Assembly: GCA_963816785.1 (NCBI GenBank)
Contig: CAWFLL010000002.1
Location: forward strand, 186,001 to 250,000
Reading direction: 5' to 3'
DNA length: 64,000 nucleotides
From: VRUE01 sp963816785
GTDB lineage: Bacteria; Actinomycetota; Thermoleophilia; Solirubrobacterales; 70-9
Shown here: positions 20,601-32,652 of the stretch, in pieces
Position numbering within the stretch: the first letter of the stretch is position 1
Layout: every line of letters starts with the position of its first letter
The notes under the pieces: model-generated
Told to the model about the DNA's origin: nothing
The model's database searches: none
The model's input: only the letters and a program-made list of their open reading frames with translations
Translations under genes and position numbers: made by a program

Positions 20601-23003
20601 CCTGCTCCGACCCTATTGGGCGAGGGGCGCCGTTCGCCCCGTTGCCGTTCCGATGGCCGTTCACGGCAGCGGCCGGGACCGCCGCGGGCATCCCCGCCGA
20701 GTCCTCGTGGGCGGCGATCGCCCGCCGCAGCTCCCGCTTGCGCATCCACTCCGCGGCGAAGTAGCTGCCGATCACGAAGATGAACGCGAGCAGCTGGGCG
20801 GAGAGCGTCTCGAGCGTCGGGTAGACCCCCAGCCAGGTACCCATCCAGAGCGGTGGTTCGACGTCGAGCGGGTGGATCGGCAGCCAGCCGACCCCCTGCA
20901 TCGTCCGCGCCGTGTTGCCGACCAGGACGACCAGGACCAATGCGATCAGGACGCCGGTCGCGATCAGCATCTTCTTGTAGGGGAGCTTTCGCTCGAGGGC
21001 GAAGGTGATGGCGCCGACGACCGCGGTGATCGCGAGCCCCAGCGAGACCCCGGCGAGGACGACGCCGGTGCCGGAGCTGAGCTGCAGCGCCTGCAGGAAG
21101 AGGACGGTCTCGAAGCCCTCGCGGAAGACGCTGCTGAAGCCGAGCGTGTAGAGGCCGACGACCGTCGCCGCGCCGGCCCCGGCGGCGAGCGCGGTTCCGG
21201 TAAGCGCCTTCCCGCGCTCACGGTGCCCCTTGATCCACTCGGTCCAGTAGACGCGGTGGAAGAACCAGTTCATCACCAGCAGCAGGACCCCGATCGCGAC
21301 GACGCCGACGACCGCCTCCAGTTTCTCGCCGTACCGGGAGAGCGAGTCGAGCAACAGCAGCGCCGCGACGAACATCAGGACGCTCGCCGGCAGGGCGAGC
21401 AGGGCGCCGCGGTAGATCGGTTTGCGCAGCGGCGCCCGTGGGCCGATCATGCTGGCGGTGATCGCGGCGAGGATCAGGATCGCCTCGAGGCCCTCGCGGA
21501 AGACGATCAGCGCCGAGTTGGTGATCGCCGTCATCGCGCTGGCGCCGTCGCCGGTCAGCGCCCTCGCGTCGGCGAGCTTTTCGTCGAGGACGAGGCGCGT
21601 GTCGCGGATTTCCGGCAGCGGGGCGTTGTCGGCGACGAGGCTGGCGAGCCCGGGGTGCTCGGCCGCCCCGTACCAGATCAGCCCCTCGATCTCGAGCGCC
21701 AGCTGCGGGTCGAAGGCCCGCAGCTTCAGCTCCGGCCCGAACTCGAAGAAGCCGTAGGCGGCGAGGCGAGCCTGCTCCGCAGCCTGGTACTGGCCGGCGC
21801 CGGCCGCCGCTTCGAGCTGGTCGAGGGAGATGCCGACCAGTTCGTAGTCGGCCTCGTCGCTCGGTTCGGTCCACTCGCGCGGCTCGATCCGTTCGCAGCG
21901 TCTCGGCGGCGCGATCGCGGGCCGCCTCGAGCTCCTCCTGGGGGGCGACCGAGACGTTCTGCTGAGCGTTGTCGACGTCGCGCCGCAGCTCCGCGTGGGC
22001 GGCCCTGATCCGCTCCACCGCCGCCGGGTTGCGGTCGAGCAGGACCGGCTCGAGGTCCGCGAACGCCGCTTCGACCCCGTCCATGAAGGCGACTGCCTCC
22101 TGGACCTCGAACGGGACCGTCACCCGGCCCTCGGCGGTGCCCTTCTCGTACTCCTTCGGCACCAGGTCGAGGAACCGGGTCAGCTGGCTTGCCCGGTTGA
22201 CCTGCTCTTCCGGCGTCAGCGGCGCCGCGGTGAAGCCCTCGAGGTCGGCCTCGACCCGCCTCCGCGCCGCCTCGAAGCCGCCGCGGTCGCCGGCGGCGGC
22301 GTCCGCGGCGAGCCGCGCGAAGTCGCGCCCGGTCGAGCGCCGCTCCGCCTCACCGCGCTGATCGGCGTACTCCGGCGCGAGCGCCAGCCAGTAGCCGTTG
22401 ACGATCGCCGCCGTTTCCGCGAAGCGGCCCTCGAAGCCGCGCTCGGCGGCCTGTGCCGCTTCGTCGAGGTTGGTGACGAGGCGCGCCTGGAAGGCGTCGA
22501 GCAGGTCCTTTTCGATCTGGATCACGGCCGCGTGGGGGGAGAGCTCGCGGGTGGCGAGCTGATCGACGGCTTCGGTCGCGTCGACGCCGGGGCGGGTGAA
22601 GCGGGTGGTCTGGCGGAAGTCGCGGATCTGCAGCCAGGTCCGCGCCTGGGCGGCCTCGCCGCGGCGGGCGGCGGCGAGGGCGACCGCGAAGGCGCCGCGC
22701 CGCAGGGCGGCGACGATTCGCCCTCGGGCCGCGGCCAGCCCGGCTTCGTCGAGAGCGGCGGAGGCGCGCCTCGCCGCCCTCAGCGAGGCCTCGACCTCGG
22801 CGCAGCTCGGCGGGCGCGTGCGCGGCGAGGCCGTCGCGCAGCGGGCCCCGCAGCCGGGACTCGGCCGCGGCGACGGAGCTCCCGCTCCGTTCGCCGAACA
22901 GGAGCTGGCTCTGCGCCGCGAAGAGGTCGGCGCGGATCTCGTCGGCGGCCTGCCAGGGCGGCTCGGCCCGGGCGGGCGCGACAGCGCAGAGCAGAGCCAC
23001 CAC
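20560..23003 (-). CDS. efeU: FTR1-family iron permease with large N-terminal extracytoplasmic domain
   Basis: High-affinity iron uptake permease. The last 325 codons (from ATG 21534) form the FTR1 membrane domain with seven hydrophobic segments and the two iron-binding REGLE-type motifs (FREGLEAILILAA, FREGFETVLFLQA). Upstream, in frames broken near 21535-21900 and 22350-22800, lies an alanine/glutamate-rich helical extension of about 490 residues, beginning with a hydrophobic leader ending in a PARA cleavage region (VALLCAVAPARAEPP). The exact start is uncertain: GTG 23003 gives a leader without a basic end, and the frame is open further upstream. It follows the EfeO-like lipoprotein gene by about 70 bases. 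Long FTR1 proteins with such extensions are known in other bacteria. Confidence 0.85.
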
Positions 23004-23076
23004 CGCGGCCAGAATCGCGGCGCTGGCTCGCGCGCCCGGGGCCGGTGCTGTCGTCGGGTCGCTCGGACGGCTGCTC

Positions 23077-24181
23077 CTATTCCTGCAGTTCGACGCCCAG
23101 CTGCTTGGCCGCCTGCGTGACCTGGCCGGCGATCGCCTCGGCCTGGGCCTGGGCCTGGGCGCCGAGGGCGTCGGCCTGCTTGGCGGTGAACTTCTCGCCG
23201 CCCGCCTCGCGGTCGCGCAGCTCAGCGGCGAACTCGACGAGGCTCTTCGAGCTCCCTCCTCGTCTGCTTCGCCTGCTGCGGGTTCTCGGCCGCGATCATC
23301 GGTTCGATCCCGTCGTAGGTGACGAGGATCCCGCCGAGGATGTCGGCGATGTCGGAGAGCCTCGAGGTCGCGACGAAGCCGAGTTCGGAGGCGTCCTCGC
23401 CGGCGATGAAGCGCGAGTTCTTCCAGGCCTCGAAGTACTCGCTCATGGTCGGGGTCATGACCACGATCGCGGTCAGCGCGTCGGACGGAGTCGGTTCGAA
23501 CTCCTGGGCGTCCTCGTCAAGGCTCTTCGCCTGCTTGGCGAATTCGTCCAGGGTCGCCTTGTAGATGTTCGGCGTCCGGCAGGCCCTCGCCGAACTCGAC
23601 CCTGCCGTCGCCGTCGATGTCGGCCTTGGTGCCCTTCGCCGCAAGATCCGGATTGGTCCCGTAGAGCGAGGTCTCGGTCAGGAAGAACAGGTTGCCCGGC
23701 TGTTTGAGCTGCCTGCCGTCGGGGGTGGTGAGGCTGAAGGAGACCGCGTCTTCCGGCGTCGTGGCATCGGAGCCGGCGTCGATGTCGACGTCGTAGTGGG
23801 CCAGCCTCGGCACCCCGGCGACGATTCCCTCCATCTCCTCGTAGGCCGGGTTGGCGTTGACGAAGGCCTGCTTGGAGTCGGCGAGGATTCCGCTCCACCT
23901 CGTCGCCGTGCTCGGCCAGCAGCCTGCCGTAGTCGAACTCGACCGACTTGGCCAGCGCGTAGTACTCGCTCGGCGTTCTCCCGCAGGGCGTCGACCTGCG
24001 AGACCAGTTCGCCGGAGTGATCGGTCAGGTAGCCCTTGACCGGCTCCAGCTGCGCCGCGCTCGATTGGGCGGCGGCCGTCTCCTCATCGCCGCCGTCGCC
24101 GCAGCCGGCGATGAGGGGCGCCGCGGGGAAGGCCGCCAGCGCAAAGGCGGCGGCAAGGGCTGCTCTGGGCCTCGACTTCAT
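23077..24181 (-). CDS. efeO: EfeO-like iron-uptake lipoprotein (imelysin/M75 family; frameshifted)
   Basis: Surface lipoprotein supplying iron to the FTR1 permease. ATG 24181 gives a signal peptide with lipobox (FPAAPLIAGC), the cysteine being lipidated. Recognisable imelysin segments follow in different frames: SAAQLEPVKGYLTDHSGELV, GIVAGVPRLAHYDVDIDAGS, FFLTETSLYGTNPDLAAKG, then DALTAIVVMTPTMSEYFEAW, RLSDIADILGGILVTYDG and a helical end (AEAIAGQVTQAAKQLGVELQ) to the stop at 23077. Frame breaks are near 23960, 23880, 23575 and 23250. EfeO proteins bind Fe through a cupredoxin or M75 domain; here only the M75-type part is evident. No EfeB peroxidase is present in the window. Confidence 0.8.
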
Positions 24182-24453
24182 CGACGGGTGCCTCCTTGGG
24201 TGCGGTTGGGATCTCAGGACTCCCTAAGACCGAGTTTGGGCACCCTAACGGACTCCGAGCCAAAGAGTCGGGATTAGGCCGGGGCGATCCCCGCCTAGGC
24301 GCAGCCGCCGCCCGTCTGCCACTTGTGAGAATCGCCCCGCCCGGATTTCCTCCAGCAGTCCAAACACAGCGATCGGGGCCGCTCGTAGGTTGGCTGCAAT
24401 CGCCAAACCGCGACCGCCGGGGCGTGCTCCCCGGAGGGCAAGGAGGAAATGGA
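24182..24453. other. 272-bp divergent intergenic region between efeO and amt
   Basis: Holds the promoters for iron uptake (leftward) and ammonium uptake (rightward). A palindrome resembling an iron-regulator box lies 53 bases from efeO (see separate entry) and a purine-rich AAGGAGG ribosome-binding site (24440-24446) lies just before amt. I see no other gene and no confident -35/-10 pair in the remainder. Confidence 0.5.
24234..24249. promoter_or_regulatory. Palindromic operator candidate upstream of efeO (possible DtxR/IdeR-type iron box)
   Basis: GTTTGGGCACCCTAAC on the + strand reads GTTAGGGTGCCCAAAC on the minus strand; 12 of 16 positions obey two-fold symmetry (GTTnGGG..CCCnAAC). The TTAGG half-site and AAC positions agree with the IdeR/DtxR consensus, though other positions do not. 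A second CCTAAG half-site lies about 10 bases towards efeO (24223). The location, about 53 bases before the efeO start, suits iron repression. Confidence 0.4.
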
Positions 24454-25935
24454 ATGAAAAAGAGGCTTCTGATCGCCGGCCCGGCGGCCGCGATTGCCTC
24501 ACTCGTCCTGCCGGGCGTTGCCTTCGGTGCCGAACCGACGCCGATCCTGGAAACACCGGAAGCAAGCATCAATGCGATGTGGGTGATCGTTGCCGGCTGC
24601 CTGGTGATGTTCATGCAGGCGGGCTTCCTGCTCTTGGAGGTCGGCTTCTCCAGGGCCAAGAACGCGGGCGCCGGAGTCGCGAAGGTGCTGGTCAACTTCT
24701 CGATCGCATCGCTCTGCTACTGGGCGGTCGGGTTCGCGCTCGCCTTCGGCGGGCTCGGAGAGATCGCCGGGACGCACGGGTTCTTCCTCAACGTCGGCAC
24801 CTCGATCGAAGAAGCCGGCAAGAGCATCCCGTTCGTCGAAACGTATTCGATCAGCCCTGCCGCGTTCATGTTCTTCCAGTTCGTGTTCTGCGCGGTCTCG
24901 CTGGCGATCGTCTGGGGCGCCACCCTGGAGCGGATCAAGTTCGGCGCCTACGTGATCTACGCGGTCGTCTTCAGCGCCGTCCTCTACCCGGTGCTCAGCC
25001 ACTGGATCTTCGGCGGCGGCTGGCTGCAGGTCAACGTCGGCATGCAGGACTTCGCCGGCTCGACGGTGGTCCACCTGATCGGCGCGACCGGCGCCCTCGC
25101 GGCGCTGCTGCTGCTCGGCCCGCGGATCGGCAAGTACGGCGCACGACGGCAAGCCGCGGGCGATCCCCGGGCACTCGATGCCGCTGGTCGGCCTCGGCGT
25201 GCTGATCCTCTGGCTCGGCTGGTTCGGGTTCAACCCGGGCTCGACCCTCGGCGCGATCGGCGGTCGCTTCGCCGAGGTGGTCGTGGTGACCAACCTGGCC
25301 GCCGCCGCCGGCGTCGTCGCCGCCGTCGTCGGTGATGTACCTGAGGACGAGGACGATCGACATCGGCATGGCCGGCAACGGCGCGATCGCCGGGCTCGTC
25401 GGGATCACGGCCCCGTCGGGCTACGTCGAGTACTGGGCGGCCCCGATCATCGGCGCGATCGCCGGCGTGATCGTCGTCTTCGGCGTGCTCGCGATCGAGA
25501 AGCTGATCGACGACCCGGTCGGCGCCCTCTCGGCGCACGGCCTGGCCGGGATCTGGGGCACGCTCTCGTGCGGGATCTTCACCTCGCCGCGGCTGGCCGA
25601 ATTCAACGAAGTCGGCGATCCGGGCCTCTGGTACAGCGGCTCGTTCGACCAGCTCGGCGCCCAGGCGCTCGGCGTCGGGGTGGCGTTCGCATGTGTGTTC
25701 GTCGTCTCCTACGGCGATCTTCTTCCTGATCAAGAAGACGATCGGGTTGCGGGTCAGCGCCGAGGAGGAGGATGCCGGCCTCGACATCTCCGAGCACGGC
25801 ATGTACGGGTATCCGGAGCAGTTCATCCCGCAGCCGGAGTACTCGACCGGGCTGGAACTCGGCCACGCCGCCGACCCCACCGGCGGCGCCGCGCCGCGCC
25901 GGCGTCAGCCAGATGACCGCGACCGAGTCCGCTAG
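24454..25935 (+). CDS. amt: Ammonium transporter, Amt/Rh family (frameshifted)
   Basis: Trimeric membrane channel for ammonium. The ATG at 24454 follows an AAGGAGG site; an N-terminal hydrophobic signal segment is followed by the first channel helices (AMWVIVAGCLVMFMQAGFLL, LEVGFSRAKNAG). The family signature DFAGSTVVHLIGATGALAAL contains the conserved Asp of the transport site region, and pore histidines lie in VVHLIG and SAHGLAG. The sequence continues in frames 2, 3 and 1 after breaks near 25145, 25320 and 25715, and ends at TAG 25935. The C-terminal tail (LDISEHGMYGYPEQF) is the region that contacts PII in homologues. The PII gene follows 13 bases downstream, the usual amt-glnK arrangement. 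Confidence 0.92.
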
Positions 25936-25948
25936 GAGGACTGAGCGC

Positions 25949-26317
25949 ATGAAGAAGATAGAGGCGTTCATCCGCCACGAGGCGTTCGAGCCGATCAGGA
26001 CCGAGTTGCTCGACAAGGGATTCCCCTCCCTGTCGATCCTCGAGGCCAAGGGCTCGGGCCGCCAGAAGGGGATAGTCGAGCAGTACCGCGGCTCGACCCT
26101 GACCGTCAACGTCCGGCCGAAGCTGAAGCTGGAGGTCGTGGTCGAGGACAAAGACAAGTCGCTCGTCGTCGAGACGATCCTCAAGCACGCCCGCACGGGC
26201 GAGGTCGGCGACGGCAAGATCTTCGTCCTGCCGGTGGAGGAGGCGATCCGCATCCGCACCGGCGAGGACGGGGAGCCGGTCCTCCAGGCGCATTCGGAGG
26301 AGGAGATCGCCGCGTAG
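25949..26317 (+). CDS. glnK: Nitrogen regulatory PII protein (GlnB/GlnK family) lacking the T-loop modification tyrosine
   Basis: Trimeric signal protein sensing 2-oxoglutarate and ATP/ADP and controlling the adjacent Amt. Intact 122-codon gene, ATG 25949 with AGGAGG at 25935-25940 overlapping the amt stop. PII hallmarks are KKIEAFIRHEAFEPIRTEL, the T-loop start GSGRQKG, the B-loop TGEVGDGKIFV and the C-loop IRIRTG. The T-loop tip normally reads RGAEY, with Tyr51 the site of uridylylation or adenylylation; here it is RGSTL, so that tyrosine is missing, although the earlier YRG tyrosine remains. Control by covalent modification is thus unlikely and effector binding alone may operate. The pairing with amt implies channel gating. 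Confidence 0.92.
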   Translation: MKKIEAFIRHEAFEPIRTELLDKGFPSLSILEAKGSGRQKGIVEQYRGSTLTVNVRPKLKLEVVVEDKDKSLVVETILKHARTGEVGDGKIFVLPVEEAIRIRTGEDGEPVLQAHSEEEIAA

Positions 26318-26425
26318 CGCGGATCCGTGAGCGATCCATCGACCGAACGGGGCGGCCGGCGGCCGCCCCGTTCGTCGCTCTGGCCGTTGTCCTCGCCCAT
26401 AGCTAGCCTCGAAGCCCTCGAAACC

Positions 26426-27648
26426 ATGGCCGACGAGCGGATACGCCTCAGCGAGGCCTCGCGCCGATCGGGCGTCTCGCCCGAGCACCCTCAAGCGCTG
26501 GGCCGCGGAGAAGATCGTCCCGGTGCGGCGCGGGCGCTGGACCGCTGCCGCCGCCGCCCAGGCGCGGGTCGTGGCGCGGATGCGCGAGCGCGGCCACTCG
26601 CTGGAGGAGCTGAAGCAGGCCGGCCGCGAGGGCCGGCTCGCCTTCGGCTTCGCCGAGGAGCTCTTCCCCCGCAGCCGAGGAGCAGGTGACGGTCGAGGAG
26701 GTCGCCGCGCGAGACCGGCCTCGAGCCGGAGCTGATCGAGCGCATCCTCGTCATCCTCGGCACCCCGCTCGGCCGCGAGCGCCTGCTCAATCCCGAGGAC
26801 GTCGAGGCGATGCGCCACTGCGCCCGGCGTCCTCGCCGCCGGCTTCCCGCTCGTCGCCTTCCTGCAGCTGGTCCGCGTCTACGTGCAGTCGCTGCGGCGG
26901 ATCGCCGACGCCGAGGTCCGGCTCTTCCACCTCTACGTCCACGAACCGATGATCCGCGACGCCGTCCCGGAGCTCGAGATGGCGGAGGAGATGGGCGAGC
27001 TGGCCGCCGACGATCCTGCCGCTCGCGGCGCCGCTGACCGAGTACCTCCACACTCGCTACCTGCGCTTCTTCCTCGAGCAGGACGTGGTCGGGCACATGG
27101 AGAGCGAGCTCGGGGACATCGGGGTCCCAGGTCTCGACCAGGTCCCGGTCACCCTCTGCTTCATCGACCTCACCGGCTTCACCCGCTACACCGAGGAGGA
27201 GGGTGACCTGGAGGCGCTCGACGTGGTCGAGAACTTCGTCGACACGGTCGAGTCGACGCTGCCGCCGGAGGCGACGATCGTGAAGACGATCGGCGACGAG
27301 GTGATGGTCGTCTCGCCCGACCCGGCCTCGCTGACCGAGTGGGCGGTCGGCTTCCTCGCCCGCTTCCCCGAGCGCCCGCAGCCGCGGGTCGGGATCCACT
27401 ACGCCGAGGCCGTCTACCGCGACGGCGACTACTTCGGCACCCACGTCAACCTCGCCCACCGCGTCGTCGGCCGCGCCCAGGCCGGCGAGGTGCTGGTCAC
27501 CGACACGCGTCGCCGAAGGCGCTCGAGCGAACGGGGGCTGACCTGCGAGCCGATCGGCGAGGTCACCCTGAAGGGCTTCCCGGAGCCGACCGAGCTCTTC
27601 ATCGTCCGCGCCGACGAGCAGCGCGCCGGGCCTACTCTCTACATATGA
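26426..27648 (+). CDS. MerR-like HTH protein fused to class III nucleotidyl cyclase domain (frameshifted)
   Basis: Predicted soluble adenylate/guanylate cyclase. ATG 26426 opens a MerR-like helix-turn-helix (MADERIRLSEASRRSGVSP then LKRWAAEKIVPVRRGRW), followed by an all-helical middle domain (HSLEELKQAGREGRLAFGFA, then LEPELIERILVILGTPLGRE and an ARVLAAGFPLVAFLQLV stretch). The C-terminal cyclase domain (27130-27648) has the first metal aspartate in FIDLTGFTRY, the second in KTIGDEVMVV, and GTHVNLAHRVVGRA with the asparagine and arginine of the transition-state site. The substrate residue is not decided by eye. Breaks occur near 26490, 26680, 26825, 27015 and 27515. It follows amt-glnK and overlaps tilS by ATGA. 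Confidence 0.8.
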
Positions 27649-28605
27649 GTGTGGGCGTGGACGCAGATCGAATGCTCGACGCGGTGCGCGAGGAGGGCCT
27701 GTTGGCGCCCGGCACGCCGGTCGTCGCGATGCTCTCCGGCGGCCGCGACTCGGTCTGCCTGCTCGACCTCGCGACCCGCCTGCTCGGGGCCGAGATGGTG
27801 ACCGCGCTGCACGTCAACTACGGGCTCCGCGACGACTCCGACGAGGACGAGCGGCACTGCGCGGCGCTCTGCGAGCGGCTCGGGGTCGGCCTCGAGGTCG
27901 AGCGACCGCGCCGCCCCGAGGGGCCCGGGAACCTCCAGGCCTGGGCGCGCGACACCCGCTACGCCGCGGCGGCGCAGCTTGCCGCTGACGGGCGGCGGCG
28001 CGGATCGCGACCGGCCACACCGCCGACGACCAGGTCGAGACGATCCTCTACCGGCTCGCCTCCTCGCCGAGCCGCCGGGCCCTGCTAGGGATGCGCCGCC
28101 GCGACGGCAGGCTGGTGCGCCCCCTGCTCGGCTTCACCCGCGCCGAGACGACCGCCTACTGCGAGGAGCGAGGGCTGCGGTGGCGCGACGACCCGACCAA
28201 CGCCGAGGACTCCTACGCGCGCAACCGCGTCCGCCACGGCCTCGCCGCGGCACTCGCCGAGGTCCACCCGGCGGCCGCGCAGCAACGTCCTCCGCACCGC
28301 CGAGCTGCTCCGCGACGAGGCCGAGGTGCTCGACGCGCTCGTCGATGCCGAGCTCGGCGGCGATGACGGGTCGGCCCGCAACACGATCGAGCTCAGCCGC
28401 CTCGCCGAGCTGCCGCCGGCGCTGCGCCGCCTCGTCGTCCAGCGGCTCGCCGACCGCGCCGCCGGCCGGCCGGTTCCGGGCGCCGCGCGCCACGCCGAGG
28501 AGGTCGCCGGCCTGCGCCGCACCGGCACCGCGATGCTCGACCTCGGCAGCGGCGTCCGCGCGATCGTCGAGCGCGGCGTCCTCCGGGCCGAACGTGATCG
28601 TGTAG
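27645..28605 (+). CDS. tilS: tRNA(Ile)-lysidine synthase (frameshifted)
   Basis: Modifies the wobble cytidine of tRNA-Ile(CAU) to lysidine, using ATP; essential in most bacteria. ATG 27645 overlaps the cyclase TGA. The PP-loop is MLSGGRDSVCLLDLA. The second conserved block GHTADDQVETILYRL appears after a break near 27990-28015, then PLLGFTRAETTAYCEERGLR and DDPTNAEDSYARNRVRHGL. Another break is near 28275. The C-terminal end is uncertain: in one frame the coding stretch runs in-frame into hpt, in another it stops at TAG 28603-28605, which I take as the end. It starts the conserved tilS-hpt-ftsH block. Confidence 0.9.
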
Positions 28606-28652
28606 TCCTCCGGCACGGTGCGACGATCGGCCCTGTATCTAGACTGCGCAGC

Positions 28653-29193
28653 GTGAGCGATACGGGGGCTGACTCGGCGATTGGCGAGATCCTCGTCTCC
28701 GCAGAGGACCTGCAGCGCCGAGTCGTCGAGCTGGGTGAGCAGATCAGCGCCGAGTACGCAGGGGCGCGACCTGTTCATGGTCGGGGTGCTGAAGGGCGCC
28801 GTGATCTTCCTCGCCGACCTGATGCGCCACATCACGGTCTCCTGCGAGATCGACTTCATGGCCGTCTCCAGCTACGGCTCCCAGACCGACACCTCGGGGG
28901 TGGTCCGCATCCTCAAGGACCTCGACGCCCCGATCGAGGGGCGCGACGTCCTGATCGTCGAGGACATCATCGACTCGGGCCTGACCCTCCACTACCTGAT
29001 GCGCACCCTCAACGCCCGCGACCCCGCCTCGCTCGAGGTCTGCACCCTGCTTGCCAAGCCGGATCGGCTCCGCGTCGACCTCGAACCACGCTACGTCGGA
29101 TTCGAGATCCCCAACCGCTTCGCGATCGGTTACGGCCTCGATCACGCCCAGCAATACCGCAACCTCGATTTCGTAGCTGCGTTGAAGCACTAG
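28653..29193 (+). CDS. hpt: Hypoxanthine phosphoribosyltransferase (one frameshift)
   Basis: Purine salvage enzyme converting hypoxanthine or guanine and PRPP to IMP or GMP. The likely start is GTG 28653 (SDTGADSAIGEILVSAEDLQ). A run of four G near 28763 should be three: removing one restores AGRDLFMVGVLKGAVIFLAD. The PRPP-binding motif is VLIVEDIIDSGLTL (28953-28994). The flexible-loop SYGSQTDTSG and the end AIGYGLDHAQQYRNLDFVA are standard. The length of about 180 residues fits the family. The gene is cytosolic and lies 40 bases before ftsH, as in Bacillus and other Gram-positives. Confidence 0.93.
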
Positions 29194-29232
29194 GGCCTCC
29201 GAAATGGCCCTGGTACGCTGATTTTTCCCTCT

Positions 29233-31186
<1,954 letters not shown>

Positions 31187-31252
31187 CCCGGTCTGGGCAA
31201 CCGTTTAGCGAGCATCACGATCTGACTCTCTGCGAGCGGCGCCGATATGGCG

Positions 31253-31294
31253 ATTCCGCCGCCCGCGGACGCGAAGCGGAGCAGGCGGCGGAAT
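31253..31294. terminator. Stem-loop between ftsH and folP
   Basis: Perfect 11-bp inverted repeat ATTCCGCCGCC (31253-31263) and GGCGGCGGAAT (31284-31294) with a 20-base loop that is itself GC-rich. It lies in the only sizeable gap (187 bases) of the tilS-folK run. There is no following T-tract, so intrinsic termination is uncertain; a processing or stability element is also possible. Confidence 0.45.
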
Positions 31295-31373
31295 ATGGGG
31301 ACGACTTCGAGTATCCGCCAGTTCGGGGAGGTCCCGCGTCACCCACCCAGCCCCCGCCCAGGCCCCCAACCCC

Positions 31374-32193
31374 GTGGCGAACGGCGCGCGCGATACTCCG
31401 CCCGTGGACCTGAAGCTCATGGGTGTGGTGAACGTGACGCCGGATTCGTTCTCGGATGGGGGGTTGTTCCTCGATGCGGAGAAGGCGGTCGCCCATGGGG
31501 AGCAGTTGGTGAGGGATGGGGCGGATCTGCTTGACGTGGGGGGGAATCGACGAGGCCCGGTGCTGCGGAGGTGAGTGCCGAGGAGGAGCGGGCGCGGGTG
31601 GAGCCGGTCGTGGCGGGGCTGGCCGACGCCGGGCACGAGGTCTCGATCGACACCTCGAAGCTCGCGGTCGCCGAGGCGGCGCTCGAGGCTGGCGCTTCGA
31701 TCGTCAACGACGTGACGGCGCTGCGCGGGGACCCCGAGATCGCGGCACTCTGCGCGGAGCGCGACGCGGGGCTGGTCCTGATGCACATGCAGGGCGACCC
31801 GCGGACGATGCAGGAGAGCCCGACCTACGACGACGTGGTCGACGACGTCAGGGCGTTCCTCGCCGAGCGGCTCGAGGCGGCCGTCGCAGCTGGAGTCGAC
31901 CGAGGAGCAGGGTCTGGCTCGATCCGGGAATCGGGTTCGGCAAGACGCTCGAGCACAACCTGGAGCTGCTGCGGCGCCTCGGGGAGCTGAGGTCGCTGGG
32001 CCGGCCGCTGGTCGTCGGCGCCTCGCGCAAGAGCTTCATCGGCAAGATCGACGGCTCCGAGGTCGGCGAGCGGCTCGGCGGCACGATCGCCGCCTCGGTG
32101 CTCGCTGCCGCCGAGGGAGCCGACGTCCTCCGCGTCCACGATGTCGCCGAGGTCGCGCAGGCGGCCAGGGTCGCCGCGGCGATCCTCGGGTAG
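31374..32193 (+). CDS. folP: Dihydropteroate synthase (frameshifted)
   Basis: Condenses p-aminobenzoate with hydroxymethyl-dihydropterin diphosphate in folate synthesis; the sulfonamide target. I use GTG 31374; a GTG at 31404 is also possible. Motifs: LMGVVNVTPDSFSDGGLF, ADLLDVGG (then GESTRPGA once a missing G is restored in the G-run near 31545), SIVNDVTALRG, LVLMHMQGDPRTMQ, DPGIGFGKTLEHNL and GASRKSFIG. Two extra G near 31902-31915 shift the middle frame. The length is about 270 residues. It forms an operon with folB and folK immediately downstream. Confidence 0.93.
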
Positions 32194-32226
32194 GTTGCTT
32201 CTCTACCGCAGAGGGTGAGAGGACGG

Positions 32227-32651
32227 ATGGAGCAGCCTGACGACAACGGGATCGAGGCACGGGTCGAGGTCGACCTGCGCGGGCTCTCGATCTACACCCA
32301 CCACGGCGTCACCGACGCCGAGCAGGAGATCGGCCAGCGACTCGAGTTCGACGTCTCCTTCGACGTCCCCGACTGCGACGCGGTGCTCACCGACCGGCTC
32401 GAGGACACCGTCGACTACAGCGAGGTCTGCGACATCGTCGCCCTCGCCGCCACCGAGCGCAGCTACCGCACGCTGGAGCGGCTGGCGCAGGTCGCGGGCG
32501 AGCGTCTGATGGAGCGCTACCGCTGCGAATCGGTCCGGGTCCGGGTGGCGAAGCCCGAGCCGCCGCTGCCGCTCGCGTCCAGGAGGTCGCGGTCGAGGTC
32601 ACCCAGGACCGCACCGAGGAGGAGAGCGAGGAGAACGGCGAGGAGGCCTAG
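32227..32651 (+). CDS. folB: Dihydroneopterin aldolase (one frameshift near the end)
   Basis: Octameric enzyme converting dihydroneopterin to 6-hydroxymethyl-dihydropterin and glycolaldehyde. ATG 32227 (GTG 32215 is in frame upstream). The core is intact: VDLRGLSIYTHHGVTDAEQE, RLEFDVSFDV, DRLEDTVDYSEVCDIV, the TLERLAQVAGERLME segment and VRVRVAKPEPPL. A single lost base near 32577 moves the tail into the frame VQEVAVEVTQDRTEEESEEN, ending at TAG 32649-32651, one base before the folK start. The acidic tail is longer than in the minimal family. Confidence 0.92.
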
Positions 32652-32652
32652 G

